NCBI GenBank assembly: GCA_023381615.1 | Contig: JAMCQL010000044.1 | Location: forward strand, 1 to 44,281 | Length of the DNA: 44,281 bases | Origin: Bacteroidota bacterium | Lineage (GTDB): Bacteria > Bacteroidota > Ignavibacteria > Kryptoniales > JAKASW01 | Direction of reading: 5' to 3' | Part shown: piece after piece, positions 36,131-42,482 of the stretch | How the letters are laid out: every line of letters begins with the position of its first letter | Numbering within the stretch: the stretch's first letter is position 1 | Translations under genes and position numbers: made by a program | The notes under the pieces: model-generated | What the model was told of the DNA's origin: nothing | The model's database searches: none | The model's input: the letters and a program-made list of their open reading frames with translations, nothing else

Positions 36131-37218
36131 CGTTGAAAAAACTCGACCTCTACATAATCAAACAATTCGTCAGCGTGATCTTATTCGCGCTTTTGGTTTT
36201 CGCTGCAATTTTTATCCTCGTTGATTTGATGGAACATCTCGACAATTTTATCGACCATCACGTCGGGATCACACTAATTGCAAAGTATTATCTTTTCTTT
36301 ACTCCGGAAATATTGAAGCTGATAACTCCGGTGGCTGTGCTTCTCGCGTGCCTTTTCACTACAGGAAGAATGTCCAATCAAAATGAAATCATTATCATAA
36401 AGAGCTCAGGCGTCGATATATATAGAATCTTGGTACCGTTTCTTCTAGTGTCGGCAGTGCTTTGTGCCGTTATGATTTATTTCAACGAGTGGATTGTGCC
36501 GAAGGCGAATCACGAGAAATTCAGGATTGAGAAGATTTATCTCCAGGAGCACCTCGAGGGTTGGTGGAAGTACAACATATTCATGTTGGACAGCCGCGAC
36601 AGAATTGTTTCAATTGGATACTTCGATGACGCAACTAATACAGCCTCCAAGGTTTCAGTGCAGGAATTTGCAGATACAAACTTGACATATTTGGTGAAGC
36701 GTTACGACGCCCAAAGCATGACTTATGATAGCACTTCGCATGAATGGATTCTGAGAAATGTGATCGAACGAGCCTTCGATGGCCCCAAAGAAGTGTTTAA
36801 TAGTTACACCTCCCTTCCGATGAAACAGATTTCTTTCAAGCCGGCGGATCTTCAGCAGAAGGAACTCAATCCCAACGACATGAATTACGATCAGTTGAGA
36901 CGGTTCATTGAGCTTCAGAAGAACAGCGGAAACGATGTGTCGCGTTACGAGGTTGATTATTATTCGAAAGTTTCATATCCCTTTGCGGCTTTAATAGTGG
37001 TTTTCTTTGGAGTTCCCCTCTCAGCTCGGAAGAAGCGCAGCGGACTTGCGCTCGAATTTGGGGTAAGCATTCTCATCTCGTTCATTTATCTTTTGTTCAT
37101 AAAGATCAGTCAGGTTCTTGGTTATGATGGCATCGTGAGTCCACTGCTGACCGCATGGCTTGCAAATATAGTTTTCTTCGCCGCCGGTCTTTACAACACG
37201 GCAAAGGTTGCAAGATAG
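36127..37218 (+). CDS. lptG: LptF/LptG-family lipopolysaccharide transport permease (second of pair)
   Basis: A 363-residue partner of the preceding permease, starting within its stop (ATGA overlap at 36127-36130), which couples their translation. It has the same layout: helices (VILFALLVFAAIFILVDLM, ILKLITPVAVLLACLFTTG), the signature MSNQNEIIIIKSSGVDI, a periplasmic domain and C-terminal helices (YPFAALIVVFFGVPLSARKK). The N-terminus (KLDLYIIKQFV) is closer to LptG. It is the last chromosomal-type gene before the cassette array. Confidence 0.86.
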   Translation: MTLKKLDLYIIKQFVSVILFALLVFAAIFILVDLMEHLDNFIDHHVGITLIAKYYLFFTPEILKLITPVAVLLACLFTTGRMSNQNEIIIIKSSGVDIYRILVPFLLVSAVLCAVMIYFNEWIVPKANHEKFRIEKIYLQEHLEGWWKYNIFMLDSRDRIVSIGYFDDATNTASKVSVQEFADTNLTYLVKRYDAQSMTYDSTSHEWILRNVIERAFDGPKEVFNSYTSLPMKQISFKPADLQQKELNPNDMNYDQLRRFIELQKNSGNDVSRYEVDYYSKVSYPFAALIVVFFGVPLSARKKRSGLALEFGVSILISFIYLLFIKISQVLGYDGIVSPLLTAWLANIVFFAAGLYNTAKVAR

Positions 37219-37308
37219 ACGTTCACTTCCACTAACTCAAACGGGAATGAATTACCTCGCCGCAAGCGGCTCCGAACGTTTCTATCGGGCATCCACAAAT
37301 CCAAAGGA

Positions 37309-37391
37309 TCCCGACCTTCGTCGGGACAGATTCCCGCTGAGAACATGCCCCGACGGGGTCCTTCGGGAATGACAACGCCGCGAACGGCGGG
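37309..37391. repeat. GC-rich palindromic repeat block after lptG
   Basis: Three nested or adjacent hairpins: TCCCGAC-CTTC-GTCGGGA (37309-37326, perfect 7-bp stem), ATTCCCG/CGGGAAT (37330-37336 with 37364-37370) enclosing CCCCG-A-CGGGG (37348-37358), and GCCG-CGAA-CGGC near 37378-37389. The wording resembles dispersed palindromic repeats seen in many genomes rather than a rho-independent terminator, as no T-run follows. It fills the gap between lptG and the first attC site. Confidence 0.55.
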
Positions 37392-37458
37392 GAATCAAAC
37401 CCGGTAGAGATTGAATGATATTGCGAAATGGATTCATTTGTTCATCAAACAATTCGGC

Positions 37459-37550
37459 ATATAACGTCCTGCGCAACTAGGTCGTGCCACCCCACGACAG
37501 AAATACAAATGAGGGCGGCATGGAACGGCGTCGTGGTTCGTGCTGTTACA
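37459..37550 (-). repeat. attC site A (array end)
   Basis: A 92-bp element. On the minus strand it opens with ATGTAAC (37550-37544) and closes with GTTATAT (37465-37459). Inner complementary blocks include CACGAC/GTCGTG. It is the shortest and most diverged of the six and lies 24 bp after the stop of the 200-residue gene. Nothing gene-like follows before lptG. Confidence 0.65.
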
Positions 37551-37574
37551 TGAAGTTTGCCCTTCATCAAATGT

Positions 37575-38177
37575 TCACGTGGGGTTTGGTGTTTCGCTAG
37601 AAAGCCCAGTGCCCAAAGGAAAAGATTTAGACAGGCACTCCCAAGTTGCGGCAATGTTATTGAACGTTTCTGCCCATTCCTTCTTCTCAACAACATATCC
37701 GATCGGAGCAGAACCATAAGCAGTTTCAAAGTCATCAAGAACAAACACTGATTGCACCCCGATAGGAAAAATCTTGATAGCAATTTGGCCGTCGTGAATA
37801 ATAGCATCCTGAGAAATCGGAGTGCTCTCGTTTATATCCGATACAGACAGGATTGAATCGTTAAAGAAAATCTGAGCATTAAGAATAGAACTATTGTGCC
37901 GCTGCAACATTCGTCGGACACCATCGAATGCCCGCTTCAGGTTTGAATGGACATCTCCGGGAACGAAACAAAGTCCGGCATTCGAGCGCAATGACTCCGG
38001 CAGATATAGCGAAACGCCAAACCCCTTTCGCTCAGACACAAAAAGGCCAATTCGGTCATTGTAGACTACGAGGGTTTTTGGTGTGAACTCGAACCGATCT
38101 GGAAGTGCGCTGAAGCCGACGCGGCTCAGGTCACTAACGGCAAATCTCTTTCGTCTTTCCATTAGACTCACTAACAT
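37575..38177 (-). CDS. Hypothetical cassette protein (200 residues)
   Basis: Unrecognised soluble protein without signal peptide or membrane helix. It begins MLVSLMERRKRFAVSDLS; Met6 is an alternative start, but AGGG lies just before the first ATG. Sequence is mixed alpha/beta (FEFTPKTLVVYNDRIGLFVS, AIKIFPIGVQSVFVLDDFE) with a Pro/Ser/Thr tail. It sits alone between attC B (start 22 bp after it) and attC A (24 bp beyond its stop), so it is a single-gene cassette. Confidence 0.7.
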   Translation of the reverse strand: MLVSLMERRKRFAVSDLSRVGFSALPDRFEFTPKTLVVYNDRIGLFVSERKGFGVSLYLPESLRSNAGLCFVPGDVHSNLKRAFDGVRRMLQRHNSSILNAQIFFNDSILSVSDINESTPISQDAIIHDGQIAIKIFPIGVQSVFVLDDFETAYGSAPIGYVVEKKEWAETFNNIAATWECLSKSFPLGTGLSSETPNPT

Positions 38178-38198
38178 TTACCCTGTGGGGCAAATTTC

Positions 38199-38323
38199 GC
38201 ATAACGTATCGCCGCTCCAGATATTCTAATGACGGCGCCATTGAGCAAGCACCTTGCATATCAAATAGCCTGCCTGCGCGAAACGCTTCGTGTAGGCAGG
38301 CGTCTTTTTTCTGGTTGTTAGCC
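38199..38323 (-). repeat. attC site B, carrying an internal palindrome
   Basis: A 125-bp element, GGCTAAC (38323-38317) to GTTATGC (38205-38199) on the minus strand. It contains a perfect 8-bp stem, GCCTGCCT (38268-38275) with AGGCAGGC (38294-38301), whose loop itself pairs (CGAA/TTCG). That core is unlike the other attC sites and resembles a small dispersed REP-type palindrome that has replaced or invaded the variable middle. Confidence 0.72.
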
Positions 38324-38340
38324 GCCCGTGACTTTGTCAG

Positions 38341-38568
38341 CTAAAGATTCCTCTGAAAATCTTCCACTTCTACTTTCGCCAGCTTGAGTATCCCGTGCAA
38401 CGTTCCTACTTTGAGTTGTTTGTGTAACGGCACAACGCATCCAACATCGCCCGTCGGGGTGGACTTCTTCAGGATGACGTGGCTACCTCTTTGTCGAACA
38501 CGCCTGAACCCAAGATGTTCCAGCGCTTTGATTGCCTCCTCACCAGAAACGCTACGAAGCTCAGGCAT
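38341..38568 (-). CDS. hicA: HicA-family mRNA interferase toxin
   Basis: A 75-residue toxin of the HicA/YcfA family with a dsRNA-binding-like fold. Family marks are SGEEAIKALEHLGF, the catalytic histidine in RQRGSHVILKK (His30), and CVVPLHKQLKVGTLHGILK. It degrades mRNA when free. Its start overlaps the hicB end by 8 bp; antitoxin first is the order here. Ends 18 bp before attC B, so hicBA forms a complete cassette. Confidence 0.92.
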   Translation of the reverse strand: MPELRSVSGEEAIKALEHLGFRRVRQRGSHVILKKSTPTGDVGCVVPLHKQLKVGTLHGILKLAKVEVEDFQRNL

Positions 38569-38773
38569 TTACCGCCACTTCAAAGGTCGTCAACAACGGC
38601 TTCTCAACCTCCTTCAGTGGGAATTCTTCCAAATATAGTTCAGTAGCCTCCTTTAGATTGGCGAGCGCTTCCTCCACCGTCACCCCTTGACTGACGGTTC
38701 CCACCTCCGGACACTCAGCTACATACATGTCTTCCTCTCTATGAAGCACCGCAGAGAACGTCTTTAAGGTCAT
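38561..38773 (-). CDS. hicB: HicB-family antitoxin
   Basis: A 70-residue antitoxin with the HicB partial RNase H-like fold: TFSAVLHREEDMYVAECPEVGTVSQG (quoted blocks: YVAECPEVGT, SQGVTVEEALANLKEATELYLEE). It neutralises HicA. No obvious C-terminal DNA-binding domain is present, as the protein ends soon after the core, so autoregulation may depend on the complex or be absent. AAAGGA lies seven bases before the ATG. Confidence 0.92.
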   Translation of the reverse strand: MTLKTFSAVLHREEDMYVAECPEVGTVSQGVTVEEALANLKEATELYLEEFPLKEVEKPLLTTFEVAVNA

Positions 38774-38786
38774 GTCAAGGTCCTTT

Positions 38787-38802
38787 TTGTATAATATAAC
38801 AA
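38787..38802 (-). promoter_or_regulatory. AT-rich near-palindrome before hicB
   Basis: A 16-bp near-palindrome, TTGTTATATTATACAA on the minus strand, between attC C and the hicB ribosome site. It includes TATATT and TATTAT, so it may be a -10 region, an operator for the toxin-antitoxin complex, or both. No good -35 was found. Confidence 0.35.
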
Positions 38803-38820
38803 ATTCTGGTCACGGGTGGC

Positions 38821-38950
38821 ACATAACGTTAAGATAAAAGTCGTCCCGTTGCGAACCGAAAGAGTTGCGCAGCATCCAAAATGTGAGCAACGGCATGAAG
38901 CGAACTCTATATATATCCAATGATGAGCGTCTTCTTTCTGGCTGTTATCT
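38821..38950 (-). repeat. attC site C
   Basis: A 130-bp element, AGATAAC (38950-38944) to GTTATGT (38827-38821) on the minus strand. It shares with sites E and F the plus-strand blocks AAAAGTCGTCCCG, GGCATGAAGCGA-type and GAGCGTCTT, so these belong to one attC family. The inner pair CCGTTGC/GCAACGG forms a stem. Confidence 0.75.
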
Positions 38951-38978
38951 GCCGTAGCCGCTCGCTGGAAGAGATTAG

Positions 38979-39007
38979 TTGACGTTGTGTACTCAGTGTG
39001 ATATATT
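38979..39007 (+). promoter_or_regulatory. Sigma70-type promoter of brnTA
   Basis: TTGACG at 38979-38984, a 17-base spacer, then TATATT at 39002-39007: a near-consensus promoter pointing into brnT. Transcription would begin around 39013-39014, at the GTG start codon of brnT itself, and no Shine-Dalgarno precedes that codon. The toxin message may therefore be leaderless. It gives this inverted cassette its own expression independent of the array. Confidence 0.65.
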
Positions 39008-39012
39008 GAATT

Positions 39013-39294
39013 GTGAACATCATCTGGGATGAAGAGAAGAATGGCAAGCTCAAGAAGCAACGAGGTATATCCTTTGACGAGGTGGCAACACTGGTTCTGC
39101 AGAAAAAGTATGTAAGGATTATTAAGCATCCCAAGCGCCCGAATCAGCGGATATTCTTGATTCCGATTCATGGTTATATTCACGCGGTTCCATTTGTGTT
39201 CGATGACGAACGGAATATTGTCCTCAAGACTGTTTTTCCGAGTCGAAAGTTCAATAGATTGTATGGAGGAGAGAACGATGAAAGCAAAACTTGA
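39013..39294 (+). CDS. brnT: BrnT-family ribonuclease toxin
   Basis: A 93-residue RelE-fold toxin. BrnT marks are the N-terminal strand NIIWDEEKNGKLKKQRGISFDEV (quoted blocks: IIWDEEKN, RGISFDEVATLV), then RIFLIPIHGYIHAVPFVFDD and KTVFPSRKFNRLY. Starts at GTG with no ribosome site. The next gene is its antitoxin, overlapping by 17 bp. It is the only gene in the array on the plus strand, opposite to the attC direction. Confidence 0.85.
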   Translation: MNIIWDEEKNGKLKKQRGISFDEVATLVLQKKYVRIIKHPKRPNQRIFLIPIHGYIHAVPFVFDDERNIVLKTVFPSRKFNRLYGGENDESKT

Positions 39295-39577
39295 CAAATA
39301 CGAACGCGACATCGAAAGGGATGCCGAATCTTATAAACCGGTATCGAAGAAGGAGCAATTGGAGATTGAGGGAATCCTTGATAGAATACGAAAAACCAGA
39401 AACGTAAATATTCGGATCTCAGAGGCGGTTTTGGAAGAACTGAAGAAGCGCTCGCGAGAAGAGGGTATCCCATACCAGACTCTTATCTCCAGCGTACTTC
39501 ATAAGTTCGTAACAAATCGGCTTGTGGACGAGAGAGCAATCCGAAGGTCATTACAACTCCTTTCTTCTAGTAGATGA
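39278..39577 (+). CDS. brnA: BrnA-like ribbon-helix-helix antitoxin
   Basis: A 99-residue antitoxin. The start is ATG at 39278 behind GGAGGAGA, although the frame is open further upstream inside brnT. The N-terminal half is charged (KYERDIERDAESYKPVSKKE) and should bind the toxin. The C-terminal half is a ribbon-helix-helix domain (VNIRISEAVLEELKKRSREE, GIPYQTLISSVLHKFV) for autorepression of the brnTA promoter. Family call by position and motif. Confidence 0.85.
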   Translation: MKAKLDKYERDIERDAESYKPVSKKEQLEIEGILDRIRKTRNVNIRISEAVLEELKKRSREEGIPYQTLISSVLHKFVTNRLVDERAIRRSLQLLSSSR

Positions 39578-39628
39578 ATCTTTCATTTCTCACCGACCCT
39601 CCAGGAATATATGGCGAGCGGCTATGGC

Positions 39629-39745
39629 AGATAACGTCCACGGCAATCACGTCCGTCGCGCGCTCCTTGAAGCCTACTACGTGCGCGCGATGGAGCGAGA
39701 TCGATGATATATGATAGTCGAGCGTCGTGATTCGCGCTGTTATGC
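39629..39745 (-). repeat. attC site D
   Basis: A 117-bp element, GCATAAC (39745-39739) to GTTATCT (39635-39629) on the minus strand. Central blocks CGTCGCGCGC and GTGCGCGCGATGG pair imperfectly. It ends 51 bp past the brnA stop on one side and lies 27 bp after the lipoprotein stop on the other. Confidence 0.75.
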
Positions 39746-39772
39746 GTTCGTCGGTTTGCGCTGATGCAGTTG

Positions 39773-40225
39773 TCATATTGGCTCCATCGCGATGTTGATT
39801 CTCAGTCCGCCATCAGAACTTGATGGACACCCGCCGTGAACGATAGAGTAAGACGGATGGCACGTAATTACTGTGTCTCTATAACCTGTCGCCGTGACTT
39901 TAAAGTAATAGTCCCCACCCTGGGTTCCGAATGAGCAGGGGGGATTGCACACTAAGCAGCTGTCCAGCACCGCCACTCCTTTGCTCTCGGCAATCAAGGA
40001 AAGCAGGTTTGCTTCCAGAGTATCAATCATGATATTGGTCAGCGTGATGGTCAAGATGCCAGCCCCCGTCTTGGAGTTCTGGACAGACTCGATGTGCAAA
40101 ATAGGCTCTTTGTAGATATGCACGCAAGGGCCGATCTGGTTTCCGTTGCATGACAACTGCGTGACAACAGCCGTTAGCATCCCAAGTTGTAAGAGACCAT
40201 GCAACACGCTCTTCAAACGGAACAT
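39773..40225 (-). CDS. Cysteine-containing lipoprotein cassette gene, function unknown
   Basis: A 150-residue predicted lipoprotein: basic start MFRLKSVLHG, hydrophobic segment LLQLGMLTAVVTQL and lipobox QLSC. The mature part has about seven further cysteines (for example CLVCNPPCSFG, TCHPSYSIVHGGCP), suggesting disulfides and a periplasmic or surface location. The frame extends to a TTG at 40237, but the ATG at 40225 gives a proper signal peptide. It is a single-gene cassette between attC E and attC D. No family recognised. Confidence 0.68.
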   Translation of the reverse strand: MFRLKSVLHGLLQLGMLTAVVTQLSCNGNQIGPCVHIYKEPILHIESVQNSKTGAGILTITLTNIMIDTLEANLLSLIAESKGVAVLDSCLVCNPPCSFGTQGGDYYFKVTATGYRDTVITCHPSYSIVHGGCPSSSDGGLRINIAMEPI

Positions 40226-40262
40226 ATTACCGTCCAATTTTTTGTAGGCGCAAACCGATGAC

Positions 40263-40396
40263 GCATAACGTCTCGCGGCAAAAAGTCGTCCCGATTAGGC
40301 ACTATAGATGTGCGACACTCCGACCATGGTGCTGAATCGGGATGAAGCGACCACGATATATAAAAATGCGGAGCGTCTTTTTGCCGCTTGTTAGGC
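40263..40396 (-). repeat. attC site E
   Basis: A 134-bp element, GCCTAAC (40396-40390) to GTTATGC (40269-40263) on the minus strand. It is the clearest attC: outer arms CGGCAAAAAG/CTTTTTGCCG and inner arms CCCGATT/AATCGGG, with unpaired bases between, as in integron sites. It starts 17 bp after the ATPase gene stop. Confidence 0.82.
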
Positions 40397-40413
40397 GAAG
40401 CCCCTTGTAACAT

Positions 40414-41847
40414 TTAACCTCCAAATATTTTTGAAAGTAAACCAGAGTTGCTATGGGTACCAGCAATGCACGAACCTGTTTTTCCGAGAAGTTCAGTCAA
40501 CGATTTTTCAAAATCACTGGAAACATCGGGTGCACCACTACGTGCGTGACCAATTTCGTGAAGCAACGTACCAGCAAATTCTTCTAGGCTTCTAAGTTGA
40601 GTGCGCTTGATAATAATGGTGCCCGTTGCCGATTCCCAAATTCCAGCGGCTTCAACAAAGGCGTAAGTTTCCATCCTCATCGTCTCGGAAATCTTTATGT
40701 GCTTAACGTTTGCTGGTAGACCGCCAATGAGCGCAGCGATTTTAGGAATAGAATCATACACCGTCTTCTCACGAGGTGAAAGCCGATGCGGGTCAACAAA
40801 TTTGAACTGGAAGCTATCGTTCCAGTCCCTCTGGAATTGACCCAAATCTTGAATGGGGTTTCCAGAAATATCTGTCTGTCCAGAAATTTTCGACTTGACA
40901 CTATCAGGAATCGTAACTATTTCATAACCAGCTTTCTTAGCTTCGTCAATATAATTCGGTGCTTGCATAAGTTGGGTAGGCGTGAGAAAGACCACCTTCT
41001 CTTGGGAGTTCAGAATTTTAGTCGCATGGGCAGACACATCGGCCCACTTAAGCTCGTCGTGGATGGCTCCTGTCTGGTACCGCTTGAGGTCGTCAACTAA
41101 CTGCTGAGCCACCGTACCACTTTCACAACTGAGCAAAATCGATTTAACTCTATCTGAGTATGCCGTGCGCCCGACATTGGTTCTCTCCCTATTGAGGGCT
41201 TTTTTAATGGCGGCGGTTAGGGAGGTAATATTGTAGCTGAATAAAAAGTTTTCTTCTTCAGCGACTTTGACACCGTTGAGATAGATTCTTCCCGCTTCGG
41301 ATTTCTTACGCAGGACTTCGCCATATTGAGTCTTTTCAAACACAGGCTCACTGGAAAATCTCAGAAAGAGGTCTTTGGCCTTCTCAATATCCTTCTCAGT
41401 GCAACCTTGCAGGACGAAATCTGTACCAACTAAAGTGGGTTCTGTGGGGTTGGATACATAGGCGTGCAATGTCACTAAATCTTCAAAATCATGTTTCTCT
41501 GATTTTCCCAGAGTAATGTCACCGAACCTTGATTTGATAAGGACTTTTATTCCTCTTCGATCAAAGGTCGCCAGTGCATCCTTTAAGCCAACCCCGAACT
41601 TGCCTATCAGTTGTGGATTTTTAAGCTTCTCCTCATTTTCATTCTGAGTAAGATGTTCGTATCTCAAGCCACGACCAAAATCCCGAATGTGCCATGCTCC
41701 TGCCGAGTCTTGAGAGATTTGAATTTCCTTCGTCTTCGACAGAATGTTCTCATCGAGCGCATTAGCTATGACTTCTCTGATTGCGTGGTAGGACTCCCAA
41801 TCCTCAAGAACCTTTTCGATATTCAGGTCGAATTTCCTTGTATTCAT
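40414..41847 (-). CDS. GHKL (HSP90-like) ATPase fused to a HExxH metallopeptidase motif
   Basis: A 477-residue cytoplasmic protein. The N-terminal GHKL ATP-binding fold shows the N box (REVIANALDE, 24-33), the G1 box (RDFGRG, 55-60) and the G2/lid box (GKFGVGLKDAL, 82-92), as in HSP90, GyrB, MutL and MORC proteins. The middle is unassigned. Near the C-terminus is a zincin-type motif LLHEIGHARSG (H430-E-I-G-H434), with candidate third ligands E447 or E451. I know of no named family with exactly this pairing. It shares a cassette with a 127-residue gene 51 bp upstream and ends 17 bp before attC E. An ATP-switched protease in a mobile cassette suggests stress or anti-phage defence, but that is inference. 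Confidence 0.8.
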   Translation of the reverse strand: MNTRKFDLNIEKVLEDWESYHAIREVIANALDENILSKTKEIQISQDSAGAWHIRDFGRGLRYEHLTQNENEEKLKNPQLIGKFGVGLKDALATFDRRGIKVLIKSRFGDITLGKSEKHDFEDLVTLHAYVSNPTEPTLVGTDFVLQGCTEKDIEKAKDLFLRFSSEPVFEKTQYGEVLRKKSEAGRIYLNGVKVAEEENFLFSYNITSLTAAIKKALNRERTNVGRTAYSDRVKSILLSCESGTVAQQLVDDLKRYQTGAIHDELKWADVSAHATKILNSQEKVVFLTPTQLMQAPNYIDEAKKAGYEIVTIPDSVKSKISGQTDISGNPIQDLGQFQRDWNDSFQFKFVDPHRLSPREKTVYDSIPKIAALIGGLPANVKHIKISETMRMETYAFVEAAGIWESATGTIIIKRTQLRSLEEFAGTLLHEIGHARSGAPDVSSDFEKSLTELLGKTGSCIAGTHSNSGLLSKIFGG

Positions 41848-41898
41848 ATCCCTTCACCAAATTTGGCAGATAAAGTGTTGAACTCGAGTAATGCCGTC

Positions 41899-42282
41899 TT
41901 ATTGCTTGGTGGAAAACTTTACTTCATGGTGAAGCCAATTGAGGAATTCCTTGAGAGATTCCAAGTATGGTACCTTATCAAAGCCTTCTGCTTGATCCAA
42001 TCTTTTTCTTAAGTAATCGAAGATCGATCGTATCACTTTCACTTCGGCAACGGAATCCGTCGCAGAATCCAGGAGTTTCGGGACTGCGTCGAAATCTAGC
42101 GTGCGGCTATTGTATTTTCTCATTAGAAGTGTACTCTCATAAAGAACAGAGAGTACGGTCGAACTTGGTAACTGCAGGATGTCTTTCATGGCGTCTTTGT
42201 CAATTGATGGCATCAATTTAACCAACTCGTCAGAAAGCGTTCTCATTGCATCCTGGTTTATGATACTTACCTCGGCATCCAT
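41899..42282 (-). CDS. Alpha-helical 127-residue partner of the GHKL ATPase
   Basis: A small acidic, almost entirely helical protein (TLSDELVKLMPSIDKDAMKD, EVKVIRSIFDYLRKRLDQAE, LESLKEFLNWLHHEVKF). No signal peptide, membrane helix or recognised domain. AAAGGAG lies eight bases before the ATG. It begins 50 bp after attC F and is the first gene of the two-gene cassette with the ATPase/HExxH protein, so it may be its regulator, adaptor or substrate. Confidence 0.72.
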   Translation of the reverse strand: MDAEVSIINQDAMRTLSDELVKLMPSIDKDAMKDILQLPSSTVLSVLYESTLLMRKYNSRTLDFDAVPKLLDSATDSVAEVKVIRSIFDYLRKRLDQAEGFDKVPYLESLKEFLNWLHHEVKFSTKQ

Positions 42283-42332
42283 AACGTTTCTCCTTTAGGG
42301 TTGAAGATTGCAGTCATCGAACAAGGGGTTTC

Positions 42333-42470
42333 GCCTAACGTCCACCGCAAAAAAGTCGTCCCGATTGCCGCATACAAATAATTGCGTAGCATCCATGGTA
42401 CAGCGGAAATCGGGATGAAGCGAGTTCTATCATAAACAATAATCGAGCGTCTTTTTCTCGCGTGTTAGTT
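42333..42470 (-). repeat. attC site F
   Basis: A 138-bp element, AACTAAC (42470-42464) to GTTAGGC (42339-42333) on the minus strand. It shares with site E the arms AAAAAGTCGTCCCGATT and AATCGGGATGAAGCGA and the block GAGCGTCTTTTT. It begins 12 bp after the stop of the T9SS glycosidase gene. Confidence 0.8.
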
Positions 42471-42482
42471 GCAGTTGCCCGC

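Larger units (their letters stand above)
37459..42470 (-). mobile_element. Integron-type gene cassette array (six attC sites, no integrase in window)
   Basis: Six imperfect inverted repeats of 92-138 bp separate small gene modules. On the minus strand each begins with a YAAC-type box followed by AR/AC and ends in CGTTA-type boxes, as attC sites do. Where the gene is co-oriented its stop lies 12-28 bp before the attC, and the next gene begins 22-50 bp after it, a spacing typical of cassettes. Contents include two toxin-antitoxin pairs, which are classic cassette genes. No integrase or attI is visible, so this is either an integrase-less cluster (CALIN) or the far end of an integron whose integrase lies beyond 44281. 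The array abuts the conserved lptFG operon. The attC identity is inferred by eye, without a covariance-model search. Confidence 0.8.

Noticed and set aside
37282..37476. 64-residue Arg/Ser-rich minus-strand frame between lptG and attC A
   Set aside because: Lies in the palindromic repeat block and attC end; low-complexity arginine-rich product.
38770..39312. 180-residue minus-strand frame spanning attC C and brnT
   Set aside because: It runs through a recombination site and antisense to a clear toxin-antitoxin pair; the composition is not protein-like.
39567..39776. 69-residue minus-strand frame across attC D
   Set aside because: Overlaps the repeat and the brnA end; no ribosome site or recognisable sequence.
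40213..40413. 66-residue minus-strand frame across attC E
   Set aside because: It is almost entirely made of the attC repeat.
37459..42470. Repeated elements read as a CRISPR-like or MITE family
   Set aside because: Spacing is kilobase-scale and gene-sized, the elements are imperfect inverted repeats with attC-type end boxes, and they lack the uniform ends and target duplications of MITEs.
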